Shown one piece after another: positions 23,215 through 31,694 of a stretch of 64,000 bases of DNA. How positions within the stretch are numbered: position 1 is the stretch's first letter; each line of letters opens with the position of its first letter. Source of the DNA: an uncultured Fibrobacter sp. Lineage in GTDB: Bacteria; Fibrobacterota; Fibrobacteria; Fibrobacterales; Fibrobacteraceae. Under the pieces are notes generated by a model. It worked only from the letters and a program-made list of their open reading frames with translations. It was not told the DNA's origin and ran no database searches. The stretch lies in the NCBI GenBank assembly GCA_934700345.1, contig CAKUXP010000001.1, forward strand, positions 186,001-250,000, in the 5' to 3' direction. A program made the position numbers and the translations under genes.

Positions 23215-23257
23215 TATATTAAAGGGGCAAAATTTCACATCAAAAGAAGGTATCACG
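23215..23257 (+). promoter_or_regulatory. Putative promoter and ribosome site of pgk
   Basis: TATATT at 23215-23220, in the context TTGCTATATTAAA, is followed about 22 nt later by AGAAGGT before the ATG at 23258. Confidence 0.4.
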
Positions 23258-24514
23258 ATGGCAAAACTTTCCATTGAAGATCTCGATCTCAAAGGCAAGC
23301 GCGTTTTCATCCGCGTTGATTTTAACGTTCCGCAGGACAAGGTGACGGGCGAAATCACCAACACCAAGCGCATCGAAGCGGCTCTCCCGACAATCCAGTA
23401 TGCGCTCGACAAGGGTGCCGCAGTCATTCTCGCGAGCCATCTCGGTCGCCCGAACGGTACCGTGAACAAGAAGTTCTCGCTTGCGCCTGTCGCGAAGAAG
23501 CTCGAAGAACTCATCGGGAAGCCGGTCAAGTTCCTTTCGGACTGCGTCGGTCCCGAAGTCGAAGCGGAATGCGCCAAGGCAAAGCCGGGAGACATCATCC
23601 TTCTCGAAAACCTCCGTTTCCACATCGAAGAGGAAGGCAAGTCCAAGGTCAAGAATGCCGACGGCACCGAAACAAAGATCAAGGCGGATCCGGCAAAGGT
23701 CGAAGCGTTCCGCGCGTCCCTTTCCAAACTCGCTGACGTCTATGTAAACGACGCTTTCGGCACAGCCCACCGTGCGCACTCTTCCATGGTCGGTGTCGAA
23801 CTGCCGCTCCGCGCCGCGGGCTTCCTGATGAACAAGGAACTCAAGGCTTTCGACAAGGTGCTGAACAATCCGCCGCGTCCGTTCCTCGCCATTCTCGGCG
23901 GTTCGAAGGTCGCGGACAAGATCCAGCTCATTAACAACCTGCTCGACAAGGCCGACGAAATCATCATCGGTGGCGGCATGGCGTTCACGTTCAAGAAGGT
24001 GGTCGACGGCATCGAAATCGGCAAGTCCCTCTTTGACGAGGAAGGGGCGAAGATAGTTCCCGAACTGATGGCGAAGGCAAAGTCCGCCGGCAAGAAGATC
24101 ATCCTTCCGGTGGATTACGTCGCCGCGGAAAAGTTCGACGCGAATGCCGCGAACAAGATCGTTTCCGACAAGGAAGGAATCCCGGCAGACTGGATGGGTC
24201 TCGACGTGGGACCGGAATCGACAAAGCTTTTCTGCGACGCGATCAAGGGCGCAAAGACAATCGTCTGGAACGGTCCTGCGGGCGTATTCGAATTCGACGC
24301 GTTTGCCAAGGCAACCAAGGCGATGGCCGATGCAATCGTCGAAGCGACTGCAGCCGGGGCGATTACCGTCATCGGTGGCGGCGATACCGCTACGGCAGCC
24401 AAGAAGTTCGGTGCGGACAAGAAGGTCACGCACACTTCGACAGGCGGCGGCGCTTCGCTCGAACTCCTCGAGGGCAAGGTCCTTCCGGGTGTTGCGTTCC
24501 TGACCGACAAGTAA
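23258..24514 (+). CDS. pgk: Phosphoglycerate kinase
   Basis: Glycolytic kinase transferring phosphate from 1,3-bisphosphoglycerate to ADP. The 418-residue product has the N-terminal [57 protein letters not shown] (nucleotide domain), GPAGVFE and the C-terminal [13 protein letters not shown] and [14 protein letters not shown]. Family length is near 390-400; the extra residues lie in a Lys-rich loop after ENLRFH ([18 protein letters not shown]), a known variable region. It has its own promoter box and terminator. Confidence 0.97.
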   Translation: MAKLSIEDLDLKGKRVFIRVDFNVPQDKVTGEITNTKRIEAALPTIQYALDKGAAVILASHLGRPNGTVNKKFSLAPVAKKLEELIGKPVKFLSDCVGPEVEAECAKAKPGDIILLENLRFHIEEEGKSKVKNADGTETKIKADPAKVEAFRASLSKLADVYVNDAFGTAHRAHSSMVGVELPLRAAGFLMNKELKAFDKVLNNPPRPFLAILGGSKVADKIQLINNLLDKADEIIIGGGMAFTFKKVVDGIEIGKSLFDEEGAKIVPELMAKAKSAGKKIILPVDYVAAEKFDANAANKIVSDKEGIPADWMGLDVGPESTKLFCDAIKGAKTIVWNGPAGVFEFDAFAKATKAMADAIVEATAAGAITVIGGGDTATAAKKFGADKKVTHTSTGGGASLELLEGKVLPGVAFLTDK

Positions 24515-24529
24515 TTTGTCTTTTGTATA

Positions 24530-24562
24530 AAAAGGTCTCTGTTTTCGCAGAGGCTTTTTTGT
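24530..24562 (+). terminator. Terminator after pgk
   Basis: TCTCTG pairs with CAGAGG around a short loop and is followed by TTTTTTG, 16 nt after the pgk stop. Confidence 0.82.
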
Positions 24563-24613
24563 TTGGCGGATTCAAGTCGTCAAAGCAACACGGCCGTAAT
24601 TCGATAGTTCCGT

Positions 24614-24645
24614 AAAAACGAAAAAGCCTCCCGTGAGGGAGGCCG
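24614..24645 (-). terminator. Minus-strand terminator with no obvious gene
   Basis: On the minus strand GCCTCCC pairs with GGGAGGC around the tetraloop TCAC and is followed by TTTTTCGTTTTT. No minus-strand gene lies upstream of it (24650-24933), so it may end a small RNA or be left over from a lost gene. Confidence 0.65.
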
Positions 24646-24780
24646 CCTAAAGTTTCTACGTTGCACTTTCGAACCACCAAAAGTTGCGAAACGTCTAGAC
24701 AAAAACCAAAAATGCTTAATTTTCAAACACTTGCAAGCCGGGGAATGCCCCGCACAGATTGCAAAGATCCTTGTTGTGCC

Positions 24781-24893
24781 GAGGGACATTGGAGAAACCG
24801 CTGCTCGGTTCCTTCTGTATGGATCCCAAATACTACCACAATCATGACGAATACGATTCCGGCGCGCATTCCGTTCGCTGCGTAAAAAACTGA
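24781..24893 (+). pseudogene. C-terminal relic of a second FISUMP-domain gene
   Basis: From 24819 one frame reads MDPKYYHNHDEYDSGAH and then SVRCVKN followed by TGA. The ending S-V-R-C-V-K-D/N is the usual terminus of FISUMP-domain proteins. Just upstream, in another frame (24781), EGHW resembles the G-H-W-W-S-x-T-E segment that normally precedes it, so at least one frame change is present. The bulk of the gene is absent. Confidence 0.6.
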
Positions 24894-24933
24894 TCCGGAA
24901 CATCGCGCCAATCTTTTTCTATCTTAGCGATAT

Positions 24934-26115
24934 ATGAAAAAGATTTTTGGATTTTCGTTTGTTCTTTTAACAGCTTTCGCTTTTGCCGCAAACGACGCCC
25001 GCTTTGAACAGGGCGCCCGGTTTGAAGCGGCGGGGAAGTTTGAAAAGGCTCTCGCCGAATACCGTTCGATTCTTGCCTCGGATCCGCACAATGCAAAAGC
25101 CTTTTACGCGGCGGGAACGGTACGCTTCAAGATGAAGGACTACAAAGGGGCTGTCGCCAATTACGAACTCGCCTTCAAGTATGATTCCGGGATGAAAGAG
25201 GCTTACGAAGGCGCGGCGAAAGCCTATGAAAAGCTAGGCGATAAAAAGCAGGCCGAAGCGTTGCGGCAAAAAATCGGGAACCCCAAGCCCGCTTCGAAAA
25301 ATACAACGAAAAACGAGACTTCTAAGTATTCTTATGCGTCCGAAGCGTTCCTCAAGGCGAAGCGCGCCTTTGACGCAAAGGATTACAAGGCCGCCTGCTC
25401 CGCTGCTCGGGAACTTCTCCAGAAAGAACCCGGACATCCGGGAGCCTATTACTATGCGGGAGCGGGTCGCTACGAACTCGGGGAACTTGACAAGGCGGAA
25501 TACAACCTGAAGCGTTCTTTCGACTATCCGGAACTAGGGTACAATGCGCACTTCTATCTGTCACTCATCTACAGGAAGCAGGGGAAGGCGAAAGAGGAAA
25601 AGATGGAACTCGAAGAATATGTCAAGCATTCCAAAAACGAGACTGCCATCGCAAACGCCGTGGCTCGGCTGGAGGAACTTTCCGGTGCGAAAAATGCCGT
25701 TGCGGAAATTCCCGGAAAAAGCGAAACGGCTGCTCGCGATTCCGCAAAAGAAATAGCTTCTCGAGTTTCCCCCGAAAAAACGTCAACGCCAGAAGCGCAG
25801 CCTGCACCACAAAAGAAGACCGGGGAAATTTCTCTGGATGCGGCCAACGACGCCTATCTGCAAGGCGACTACGCGGGCGCGCTTTCTATCTACCAGGCGT
25901 TGCAAAAACGGGTCCGCGAGGAAAACGATCGTTCTTATTTGCTTTTTCAAATTGGGAACATCTATCGCGTTCGCCGGGATTTTCGTTCGGCTGTCGCCAA
26001 ATACCGCGAAGCGGTCGAGCTTTACCCGAATTCGGAATGGGCGAGGGAAGCGGAACGAGCCTGGGAAGATGCCGTCTGGCAGGAACGGAACGCGGACAAG
26101 CTTCCGAGACGATAA
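24934..26115 (+). CDS. Secreted tetratricopeptide repeat protein
   Basis: This 393-residue protein has a signal peptide (MKKIFGFSFVLLTAFAFAAN) and two TPR clusters. One lies at about 25-110 (AGKFEKALAEYRSILASDPH, KDYKGAVANYELAFKYDSG) and continues at about 135-230 (KDYKAACSAARELLQKEPGH). A final TPR pair lies near 305-385 (GDYAGALSIYQALQKRV, DFRSAVAKYREAVELYPNS). Between them is a Lys/Ala/Pro-rich linker (AAPQKK-type composition). It probably acts as a periplasmic or envelope scaffold; partners are unknown. No Shine-Dalgarno; TATCTT lies 8 nt before the ATG, so it is a leaderless candidate. The stop converges on rlmI. Confidence 0.85.
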   Translation: MKKIFGFSFVLLTAFAFAANDARFEQGARFEAAGKFEKALAEYRSILASDPHNAKAFYAAGTVRFKMKDYKGAVANYELAFKYDSGMKEAYEGAAKAYEKLGDKKQAEALRQKIGNPKPASKNTTKNETSKYSYASEAFLKAKRAFDAKDYKAACSAARELLQKEPGHPGAYYYAGAGRYELGELDKAEYNLKRSFDYPELGYNAHFYLSLIYRKQGKAKEEKMELEEYVKHSKNETAIANAVARLEELSGAKNAVAEIPGKSETAARDSAKEIASRVSPEKTSTPEAQPAPQKKTGEISLDAANDAYLQGDYAGALSIYQALQKRVREENDRSYLLFQIGNIYRVRRDFRSAVAKYREAVELYPNSEWAREAERAWEDAVWQERNADKLPRR

Positions 26116-26118
26116 TCT

Positions 26119-27321
26119 TTACTCAGCCTGCAACAGAAGCCCCTTGAGGTATTGGCCTTCGGGGAATGAAGTCTTGACAGGGTGATCTGCAGGTTGTCCA
26201 AATCGATGAACGATCTGGACTTCCCGATGGGCATCGAGAGCCGCGTCGGCAACGATTTTTTGGAACAAATCCATCGTCATCAGTCCGGAGCAGCTGAACG
26301 TGGCGAGCATTCCGCCCGGAGCGAGCAGCTTTAAAGCCAGCAGGCTGATGTCCTTGTAGCCGCGCGAACCCTTGGCGAGATGGGACTTGTTCTCGATGAA
26401 TTTTGGCGGGTCGAGAACGATGAGGTCGAATTCCTTGCGGCTGTCGCGGCATTTGCGAAGATAGCTGAAAACGTCCGCTTCGAGAAGTTCGGCCCGGTCC
26501 ATGTCAAAGCCGTTCTTTAAAATCAAGGTTTCGGCAATGGCGAGCGCCTCTTTGGATACATCGACTTCGGTCACGCTTTCCGCTCCGTTTTTTAGGGCGA
26601 ACAGCCCGAAGCCTCCTGTATAGGAAAAACAGTTCAAGACGCGCTTTCCGCTTGCAAAAGCTCCCACTTCGGCGCGAGCATCCCGCTGGTCTAGGTAATA
26701 TCCCGTCTTGTGACCGTTCCAGACATCGATGTCGAAGCGGACACCGTTTTCAAGGATTTCGACCGGCTCTTTCGGAACGTCTCCATAGACGACGCCTTTG
26801 CGAAGCGGCAAGCCTTCCTTGGCGCGGACGTCGGAATCGCAGCGTTCGATAATTCCATCCGGAGCGAGCTTTTCGGCCAGCAGCCCATAGATTTCCTTCC
26901 GGAATTTTTCAGCTCCGGCGGAAAGGATTTCTATCGAGACAATCCGAGCGTACTTGTCGATGATGCATCCCGGAAGCCCGTCATTTTCGGCATAGACAAG
27001 GCGGAACGCAGATTTCGGGTCATGGATGTCGAAGCCTCGGCTCTTGCGGTTCTCGATAGCCTTGTCAAGAAGACGGGAGAAAAATTCCCGATTGATTGGC
27101 AAGCGTTCCCGGAAAGTCCAGAAACGCGCGCGAATTTGCGATTCGGGCGAGTAGGCGGCAAGCCCCAAAAATTCCCCATGTGCTGAGCGGACTTCAACCG
27201 TGTCGCCGGGTTTCGGTTCTCCCTGAACACGTCGAATCGCTCCGCTGAAAATCCAGGGATGCTTTCTTGTAGCTGACTTTTCCTTGCCTTCTTCTAGAAC
27301 GAGTACGGGTGTCTCGGCCAT
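26119..27321 (-). CDS. rlmI: 23S rRNA m5C methyltransferase, RlmI family
   Basis: SAM-dependent methyltransferase of the RlmI/YccW family, which modifies C1962 of 23S rRNA in E. coli. The 400-residue product begins with a PUA domain (KHPWIFSGAIRRVQGEPKPG). It continues with VYAENDGLPGCIIDKY and GHKTGYYLDQRDAR, the SAM-binding VLNCFSYTGGFGLFALKNGA, then FDLIVLDPPKFIENKSHLAK and the catalytic-loop Cys in TFSCSGLMT. Its start shares a base with the thrH stop (TGATG), so the two form an operon. Confidence 0.94.
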   Translation of the reverse strand: MAETPVLVLEEGKEKSATRKHPWIFSGAIRRVQGEPKPGDTVEVRSAHGEFLGLAAYSPESQIRARFWTFRERLPINREFFSRLLDKAIENRKSRGFDIHDPKSAFRLVYAENDGLPGCIIDKYARIVSIEILSAGAEKFRKEIYGLLAEKLAPDGIIERCDSDVRAKEGLPLRKGVVYGDVPKEPVEILENGVRFDIDVWNGHKTGYYLDQRDARAEVGAFASGKRVLNCFSYTGGFGLFALKNGAESVTEVDVSKEALAIAETLILKNGFDMDRAELLEADVFSYLRKCRDSRKEFDLIVLDPPKFIENKSHLAKGSRGYKDISLLALKLLAPGGMLATFSCSGLMTMDLFQKIVADAALDAHREVQIVHRFGQPADHPVKTSFPEGQYLKGLLLQAE

Positions 27322-27938
27322 CAGATCGTTTCCTGGAACCTGCGGAAGCTGTCGAGAAGTTCCGCATAGGAATTCGCCGCATCGAGTTCGGGAAATTTTT
27401 CCGTCACGTTTTTCGGAGCGAAGAGAAAGGAACCCTTGTCGGCGGCGAGTAGCATCCCGGTATCGTTAAAGGAGTCTCCGGCGGAAAAGACCTTGAAATT
27501 GAGCGTCTTTAGGGCTTCGACTGTCTTCCGTTTCTGATCCGGCAGGCGTAAATGATAATCGGTGACGAATCCGTTTTCGACGACCAGGTTGTGACAGAAA
27601 ATCGTCGGAAACTTCATCTTCCGGATAAGCGGGTAGGCGAATTCCTGGAACGTATCGCTGAGGATGATGACCTGGGCTTCGTCGCGGAGGGTTTCCAGAA
27701 ACTCCATGGCACCGTCGAGGAGCGGGAGACTTCCGATGATCTTCTGGATATCTTCGAGCTTTAGATGTTCGCGCGCTAGAATCTTTAGACGTCCGCGCAT
27801 CAATTCGTCGTAATCCTGGATGTCGCGCGTGGTAAGGCGCAGTTCGGGAATCCCCGTCTTTTCGGCGACAGCTATCCAAATTTCGGGCGTGAGAACGCCT
27901 TCCATGTCAAGCGTGACAATGCATTGCTTTTTAAACAT
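27321..27938 (-). CDS. thrH: ThrH: phosphoserine phosphatase / homoserine phosphotransferase
   Basis: This 205-residue HAD-superfamily enzyme closely follows Pseudomonas ThrH, which hydrolyses phosphoserine and can transfer the phosphate to homoserine. Motif I is VTLDMEGVLTPEIWIA (Asp nucleophile, with Glu where most HAD phosphatases have the second Asp). Next come TTRDIQDYDELM, motif II VIILSDTFQEF, the Lys in RLPDQKRKTVEA and motif IV SAGDSFNDTGML. It lies upstream of and overlaps rlmI. Serine or threonine pathway genes are not adjacent, so its in vivo role is not fixed by context. Confidence 0.92.
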   Translation of the reverse strand: MFKKQCIVTLDMEGVLTPEIWIAVAEKTGIPELRLTTRDIQDYDELMRGRLKILAREHLKLEDIQKIIGSLPLLDGAMEFLETLRDEAQVIILSDTFQEFAYPLIRKMKFPTIFCHNLVVENGFVTDYHLRLPDQKRKTVEALKTLNFKVFSAGDSFNDTGMLLAADKGSFLFAPKNVTEKFPELDAANSYAELLDSFRRFQETI

Positions 27939-27945
27939 AATAGGC

Positions 27946-28830
27946 TCACTTCAAACGTTCGGTTAAAATTTCGCGGATTTCGTCTGGCGTGACGATATAC
28001 TTGCTACGGCAAAAATCGCAGACCAGTTCGAGGTCCTTGCCATCCTCGAGAAGTTCTTCGAGATCTTCCGTCGGGATGCTTCCGAGCGTGGCGAGCGAAC
28101 GTACCTTGCTGCACGGACAGTAAGGGCGCGGTTCTATTTCGCGTACGACCGTCGTCGGGTATTCGCCGGAAATCGCCTGCATCAGGGCGTCTAGGTTGTA
28201 AGCCTTGCCGTCGTAGAATTCCGAAAAGGAGGGAAGTTTCGCTATTTGCTTTTCGAGAATCGAAAGCTCGTCGTCGGCGATGTCTGCATACGGTTCGAGA
28301 TAGAATCCCACGGCGTAGTCGAGCGTATCGGGATTTTCCTTGTTTAGGCGGGCTTCGATGCCTACCGCGGAGCGCGTCTGGGCGGACTGGAGCATAAAGA
28401 CGGAAAGGTTGCGTCCTACGCTTTCGGAAACCGCTTCGATAATGCTTTCGCTTGCGCGCTTGCCGCGTTCGTCGAGCGCAACAACCTGGAAATGCTGCGG
28501 TGAAAGCGCCGGTTCGAATTCCTTCGTCGCGAGAATTTCGCTCTGGGGAATCATTGCGCGCAAAAGTCCCTGCGGAGTCGAATCCGCTTCGGCAAAGGAT
28601 ATGTCGCCCGAGAACGATATCTTGACGCAGACGGTTCCCGGAAACTTTAGGCCCGAAGAAAGGAATAGCGAGGCGATGGATGTTTCGGCGAGGAGCTTCA
28701 GGGCTTGCGTGTTTGCACCGTGCATCTTTCCGATTTCTTCGGCGGAACGCGTGATGTCGGCAAGTACAAGGCGAAACGGAACATGCGCTCCGGTCGCACG
28801 GATTAAGCGGTCTTTTTGAGAAAATTCCAT
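27946..28830 (-). CDS. hslO: Redox-regulated chaperone Hsp33
   Basis: Hsp33 is a holdase switched on by oxidation of a zinc-bound cysteine tetrad. The 294-residue product has the N-terminal domain (RLIRATGAHVPFRLVLADIT, AEADSTPQGLLRA) and the C-terminal zinc switch: CPC in YCPCSKVRS and CDFC in ELVCDFCRSKY, about 40 residues apart. All four cysteines are present. The ATG at 28830 lacks a Shine-Dalgarno and has TATATT 6 nt upstream, one of the clearest leaderless candidates. It lies just upstream of thrH-rlmI (7-nt gap) and may be read with them. Confidence 0.95.
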   Translation of the reverse strand: MEFSQKDRLIRATGAHVPFRLVLADITRSAEEIGKMHGANTQALKLLAETSIASLFLSSGLKFPGTVCVKISFSGDISFAEADSTPQGLLRAMIPQSEILATKEFEPALSPQHFQVVALDERGKRASESIIEAVSESVGRNLSVFMLQSAQTRSAVGIEARLNKENPDTLDYAVGFYLEPYADIADDELSILEKQIAKLPSFSEFYDGKAYNLDALMQAISGEYPTTVVREIEPRPYCPCSKVRSLATLGSIPTEDLEELLEDGKDLELVCDFCRSKYIVTPDEIREILTERLK

Positions 28831-28862
28831 AGTGTAAATATAGGAAATCGGAAAAGGTTGGT

Positions 28863-28899
28863 TAAAAATCCGAATGATAGGATGTTAACGATTCATTCG
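28863..28899 (-). terminator. Putative terminator after the epimerase gene
   Basis: On the minus strand CGAATGA pairs with TCATTCG around a 15-nt loop and is followed by GATTTTT, between the epimerase stop and hslO. Confidence 0.5.
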
Positions 28900-28938
28900 C
28901 CAATAGACTTCAGCTTGGCTGAGCGTGCCATTTTAATC

Positions 28939-29901
28939 TTACCCGTTATATTCCTTGAACCATTCCGCAAAGCGGGCGATGCCTTCTTCAAGAGAAACGC
29001 CCGGTCTGTAGCCGATGTCCCTTTCGAGCGCTTCCGTGTCCGCCCAGGTGACTTCGACATCGCCCGGCTGCATCGGCATCATGATTTTTTCGGCAACGCG
29101 TCCGAAGTTCTTTTCGAGGGTCGCGATGAAATCCATCAGCTTGACAGGTTCGCCACGTCCGATGTTGTAGAGGCGGTTCCGCGGTTCCTTCTTTTCGATT
29201 CCGTCGTAAGCGATGCGCCTGATGCCTTCGACGATGTCATCGATGTAGGTGAAGTCCCGCATCATCTTGCCGTTGTTGAAAACCTTGATGGGACGGTCGT
29301 GCGTGATGGCGTCCGCAAAAAGCCATGGCGACATGTCGGGGCGTCCCCACGGACCATAGACGGTAAAGAATCGCAGCCCGGTCAGGTTGATATGGAAAAG
29401 GTGGTGGTAGGTTTCCGCCATCAGTTCGTTTGAGCGCTTTGTCGCGGCGTAAAGGCTCGACGGTTTTTCGACGCGGTCTGTTGTGCGGAAAGGCGTTTTG
29501 GTGTTCCGCCCGTACACGCTTGACGACGACGCATAGACAAGATGTCTTGGCGGATAGGCGCGAGCGCATTCGAGAATGTTCAGAAATCCCGTGATGTTCG
29601 AATCGACATAGCTTTGCGGGTTGATTAGGCTATAGCGGACGCCCGCCTGCGCCGCGAGATTTACGACAATGTCGAATGCGTTCTCCTTGAACAGGCGGAG
29701 AAGCGTTTCCTTGTCCGAAAGGCTGCATTCGACAAAGGAAAAACGTTCGGAGTGAACCCGGGCAAGCCTGTCCCGTTTGAGCTTCGGGGAATAGTAATCG
29801 TTCAGATTGTCGATTCCGATGACCTCGTGTCCATCTTTTAAAAAGGCTCGGGCCGTTTCAGAGCCGATGAATCCGGCCACGCCGGTGACTAGAATTTTCA
29901 T
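28939..29901 (-). CDS. NAD-dependent sugar-nucleotide epimerase (UDP-glucuronate 4-epimerase-like)
   Basis: This 320-residue extended SDR starts MKILVTGVAGFIGSETARAF with the NAD-binding GxxGxxG. It then has DNLNDYYSPKLKRDRLA, NLAAQAGVRYSL, SSSSVYG with the catalytic Ser, and YAATKRSNE (YxxxK). The DYYSPxLKxxRL stretch is typical of UDP-glucuronate 4-epimerases (LspL/CapI group) rather than GalE. A role in capsule, LPS or exopolysaccharide precursor synthesis is likely. The open frame extends to 30057, but ATG 29901 gives the Rossmann fold at the N-terminus. The adjacent gene upstream ends 1 nt away. Confidence 0.92.
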   Translation of the reverse strand: MKILVTGVAGFIGSETARAFLKDGHEVIGIDNLNDYYSPKLKRDRLARVHSERFSFVECSLSDKETLLRLFKENAFDIVVNLAAQAGVRYSLINPQSYVDSNITGFLNILECARAYPPRHLVYASSSSVYGRNTKTPFRTTDRVEKPSSLYAATKRSNELMAETYHHLFHINLTGLRFFTVYGPWGRPDMSPWLFADAITHDRPIKVFNNGKMMRDFTYIDDIVEGIRRIAYDGIEKKEPRNRLYNIGRGEPVKLMDFIATLEKNFGRVAEKIMMPMQPGDVEVTWADTEALERDIGYRPGVSLEEGIARFAEWFKEYNG

Positions 29902-29902
29902 G

Positions 29903-30745
29903 CTAGAATCCGATTCCGATGGAGAAAAACGGAGATGACATCGTGTCAAAGTCAAGCATGAACGAGTAATCGTCTTCGTTTCTGTGGTTGCTCTTGTATG
30001 TGTGGAAATAGATGTGCGACGAGCGGAAACCGGCGAGAAGTTCAACGCGGTGAACATTGATTTCGAGTGCGACTCCGCGGGTATAGCCGAAGAGCGGCGT
30101 ATTCATATAATAGTCGTCCCCGATAAACGAGACGCCTGTTGTTCCGCCAAAAAATCCGAGCAGGCGAAACTGGTATTTTTTCAGTTCAAGGAACGAGTAG
30201 CCGACTTCCGCGTCCAACTGCAAAAGAACATTCCGGATGCTAAAGTTTTTTCTTTTTTCCGGAGAATCCTTCGACTTGGGCGTGTAACCGATATCGAATT
30301 TCTGGTAGCCGAGAATTCCGAAGAAAGAAATCCACTGGTTCAGCCCGTAACGCCCGACAATGCCGACCATGTCCGAAACATCGACATCGATACGGTAGGG
30401 CTTGCCTTCGCGCGTCATTTCGTAATTCAGGTCCGCATTGTGAAGCCTCGCCATTTCATACATAAATCCGATACGGATGGGATGTTTCGGGCTTTCGGGG
30501 AGGGAGGCTTTGGGCACCCCTCTTGAAGAATCCGAGGAATCGGTTGCGGAAATGGGCGCTTGGGACGCCTGCACGAGCGAAGACGCGCTATCGGAAATTC
30601 CGGAGACCGAATCGGAGGCCTGGGCCTGGCTAGAAGAATCGGAAAGCGCGGAGATGGCTGTAGAGTCTGTCGAGGCGAAAACAGCCCCGGCAAAAAATAC
30701 GGCGGCAAGCATCAAGATGCGGAAATCAAGGAACTTTTGAACCAT
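29903..30745 (-). CDS. Hypothetical outer-membrane beta-barrel-like protein
   Basis: This 280-residue protein is not recognised by family. An N-terminal signal (FLDFRILMLAAVFFAGAVFA) is followed by a 60-residue Ser/Ala-rich low-complexity stretch. The rest is about 200 residues of alternating aromatic beta strands (IRIGFMYEMARLHNADLNYE, WISFFGILGYQKFDIGYTP) that end in the hydrophobic, aromatic C-terminus SPFFSIGIGF. A C-terminal Phe is a feature of outer-membrane barrels. ATG 30745 is used; the preceding GTG at 30748 would add one residue. It is transcribed with the downstream epimerase. Confidence 0.75.
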   Translation of the reverse strand: MVQKFLDFRILMLAAVFFAGAVFASTDSTAISALSDSSSQAQASDSVSGISDSASSLVQASQAPISATDSSDSSRGVPKASLPESPKHPIRIGFMYEMARLHNADLNYEMTREGKPYRIDVDVSDMVGIVGRYGLNQWISFFGILGYQKFDIGYTPKSKDSPEKRKNFSIRNVLLQLDAEVGYSFLELKKYQFRLLGFFGGTTGVSFIGDDYYMNTPLFGYTRGVALEINVHRVELLAGFRSSHIYFHTYKSNHRNEDDYSFMLDFDTMSSPFFSIGIGF

Positions 30746-30883
30746 CACGGCATAAGTTTATATATTTTTTTTGGAAAAGGCTCCTGAAAAAGCATTTTTT
30801 TTTGGAAATTTACGTAGTTTTTTATCCGTTTCATAAAAAAATGTGTATTTTCTGAAGGATTTTTCCACCTGGAGATTTTTTCG

Positions 30884-31621
30884 ATGCAAAAGAAACTCTT
30901 TTTGGCTGTGGGTGCATGCGCCCTGTCGCTTTGCCTTTCCGCCTGTTCCGACGAAATGGACCCGAACGATCCTGCTTCCGTCCGCAAACACCTGACGAAG
31001 CAGGGTATTCCGCTCACTCCGAACAAGTTCATCTCCTACGTCGGTTCGAGCGATACAGCGAAGATGTCGCTCTTCCTCAAGGCCGCTTACGATATCAACG
31101 CAACGGATGACAACGGCAACAACGCGATGGCGATCGCCGTAAACAAGGGAAAGATGGACATGATCCAGTACCTGGCGGACCATGGCGCAAAACTCGACGG
31201 AACGAACAGCAACGGCAAGACGTTCTTAGAAGATGCGATTGAAAACAAGCGCAAGGACGTCGTAGAATTTCTCGTAGCGAAGATGAAAGAGACCGGCGAA
31301 ATCCAGAATGCCGCCCAGGCGGTAGCCCTCGCTGCAAAGCTCGGCTATGCGGACATTTTGCAGATTCTAGGCGATGCCGGCGCTCCGCTCGAAATGCGTG
31401 GCGCAGATACCTACTACCCGATCCACCTGGCGGTCAAGGGAGGAAACTACGATGCGATGGTCTATCTGGTTTCCAAGGGGGTCGATGTAAACGCCAAATG
31501 CGGGCAGGGCTATTCGGTTTTGGACTGGGCGAAGAACGAAGGCTATACACGCCTGATCGCCTATCTGAAAAAGCATGGTGCGAAAAACACGCCCGCATAC
31601 ACAAAGGAATTCGGTCGCTAG
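30884..31621 (+). CDS. Ankyrin-repeat lipoprotein
   Basis: This 245-residue protein has a lipoprotein signal (MQKKLFLAVGACALSLCLSAC, lipobox LSAC). Four to five ankyrin repeats follow, for example YDINATDDNGNNAMAIAVNK, DMIQYLADHGAKLDGTNSN, DVVEFLVAKM and AMVYLVSKGVDVNAKCGQGY. It is presumably periplasmic and mediates protein contacts; partners are unknown. GGAG lies 9 nt before the ATG. It is divergent from the barrel-like protein gene across an A/T-rich promoter region (30746-30883) and has its own terminator. Confidence 0.88.
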   Translation: MQKKLFLAVGACALSLCLSACSDEMDPNDPASVRKHLTKQGIPLTPNKFISYVGSSDTAKMSLFLKAAYDINATDDNGNNAMAIAVNKGKMDMIQYLADHGAKLDGTNSNGKTFLEDAIENKRKDVVEFLVAKMKETGEIQNAAQAVALAAKLGYADILQILGDAGAPLEMRGADTYYPIHLAVKGGNYDAMVYLVSKGVDVNAKCGQGYSVLDWAKNEGYTRLIAYLKKHGAKNTPAYTKEFGR

Positions 31622-31650
31622 GATTTTTGAAATTTACACTCGGGATGCCG

Positions 31651-31680
31651 AAAAACGCTCGCCTTTGGGCGAGCGTTTTT
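31651..31680 (+). terminator. Terminator after the ankyrin lipoprotein gene
   Basis: CGCTCGCC pairs with GGCGAGCG around a TTT loop, with A5 before and T5 after, so it could act in both directions. The next gene's TATCTT box begins 2 nt later. Confidence 0.88.
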
Positions 31681-31694
31681 GTATCTTTGCGCGC

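Larger units (their letters stand above)
24563..24933. other. Gene-free region between pgk and the TPR gene
   Basis: It holds a minus-oriented terminator (24619-24643), a short GC hairpin (CGGGG paired with CCCCG, about 24738-24753) and, on the plus strand, the tail of a FISUMP gene (24781-24893). The rest shows no convincing gene on either strand. Confidence 0.5.

Noticed and set aside
23240..24433. 397-codon minus-strand frame opposite pgk
   Set aside because: An antisense shadow of a highly expressed, codon-biased gene.
24660..24700. GGTTCGAAA on the minus strand as a tRNA T-loop
   Set aside because: No acceptor stem, D-arm or anticodon arm can be assembled around it.
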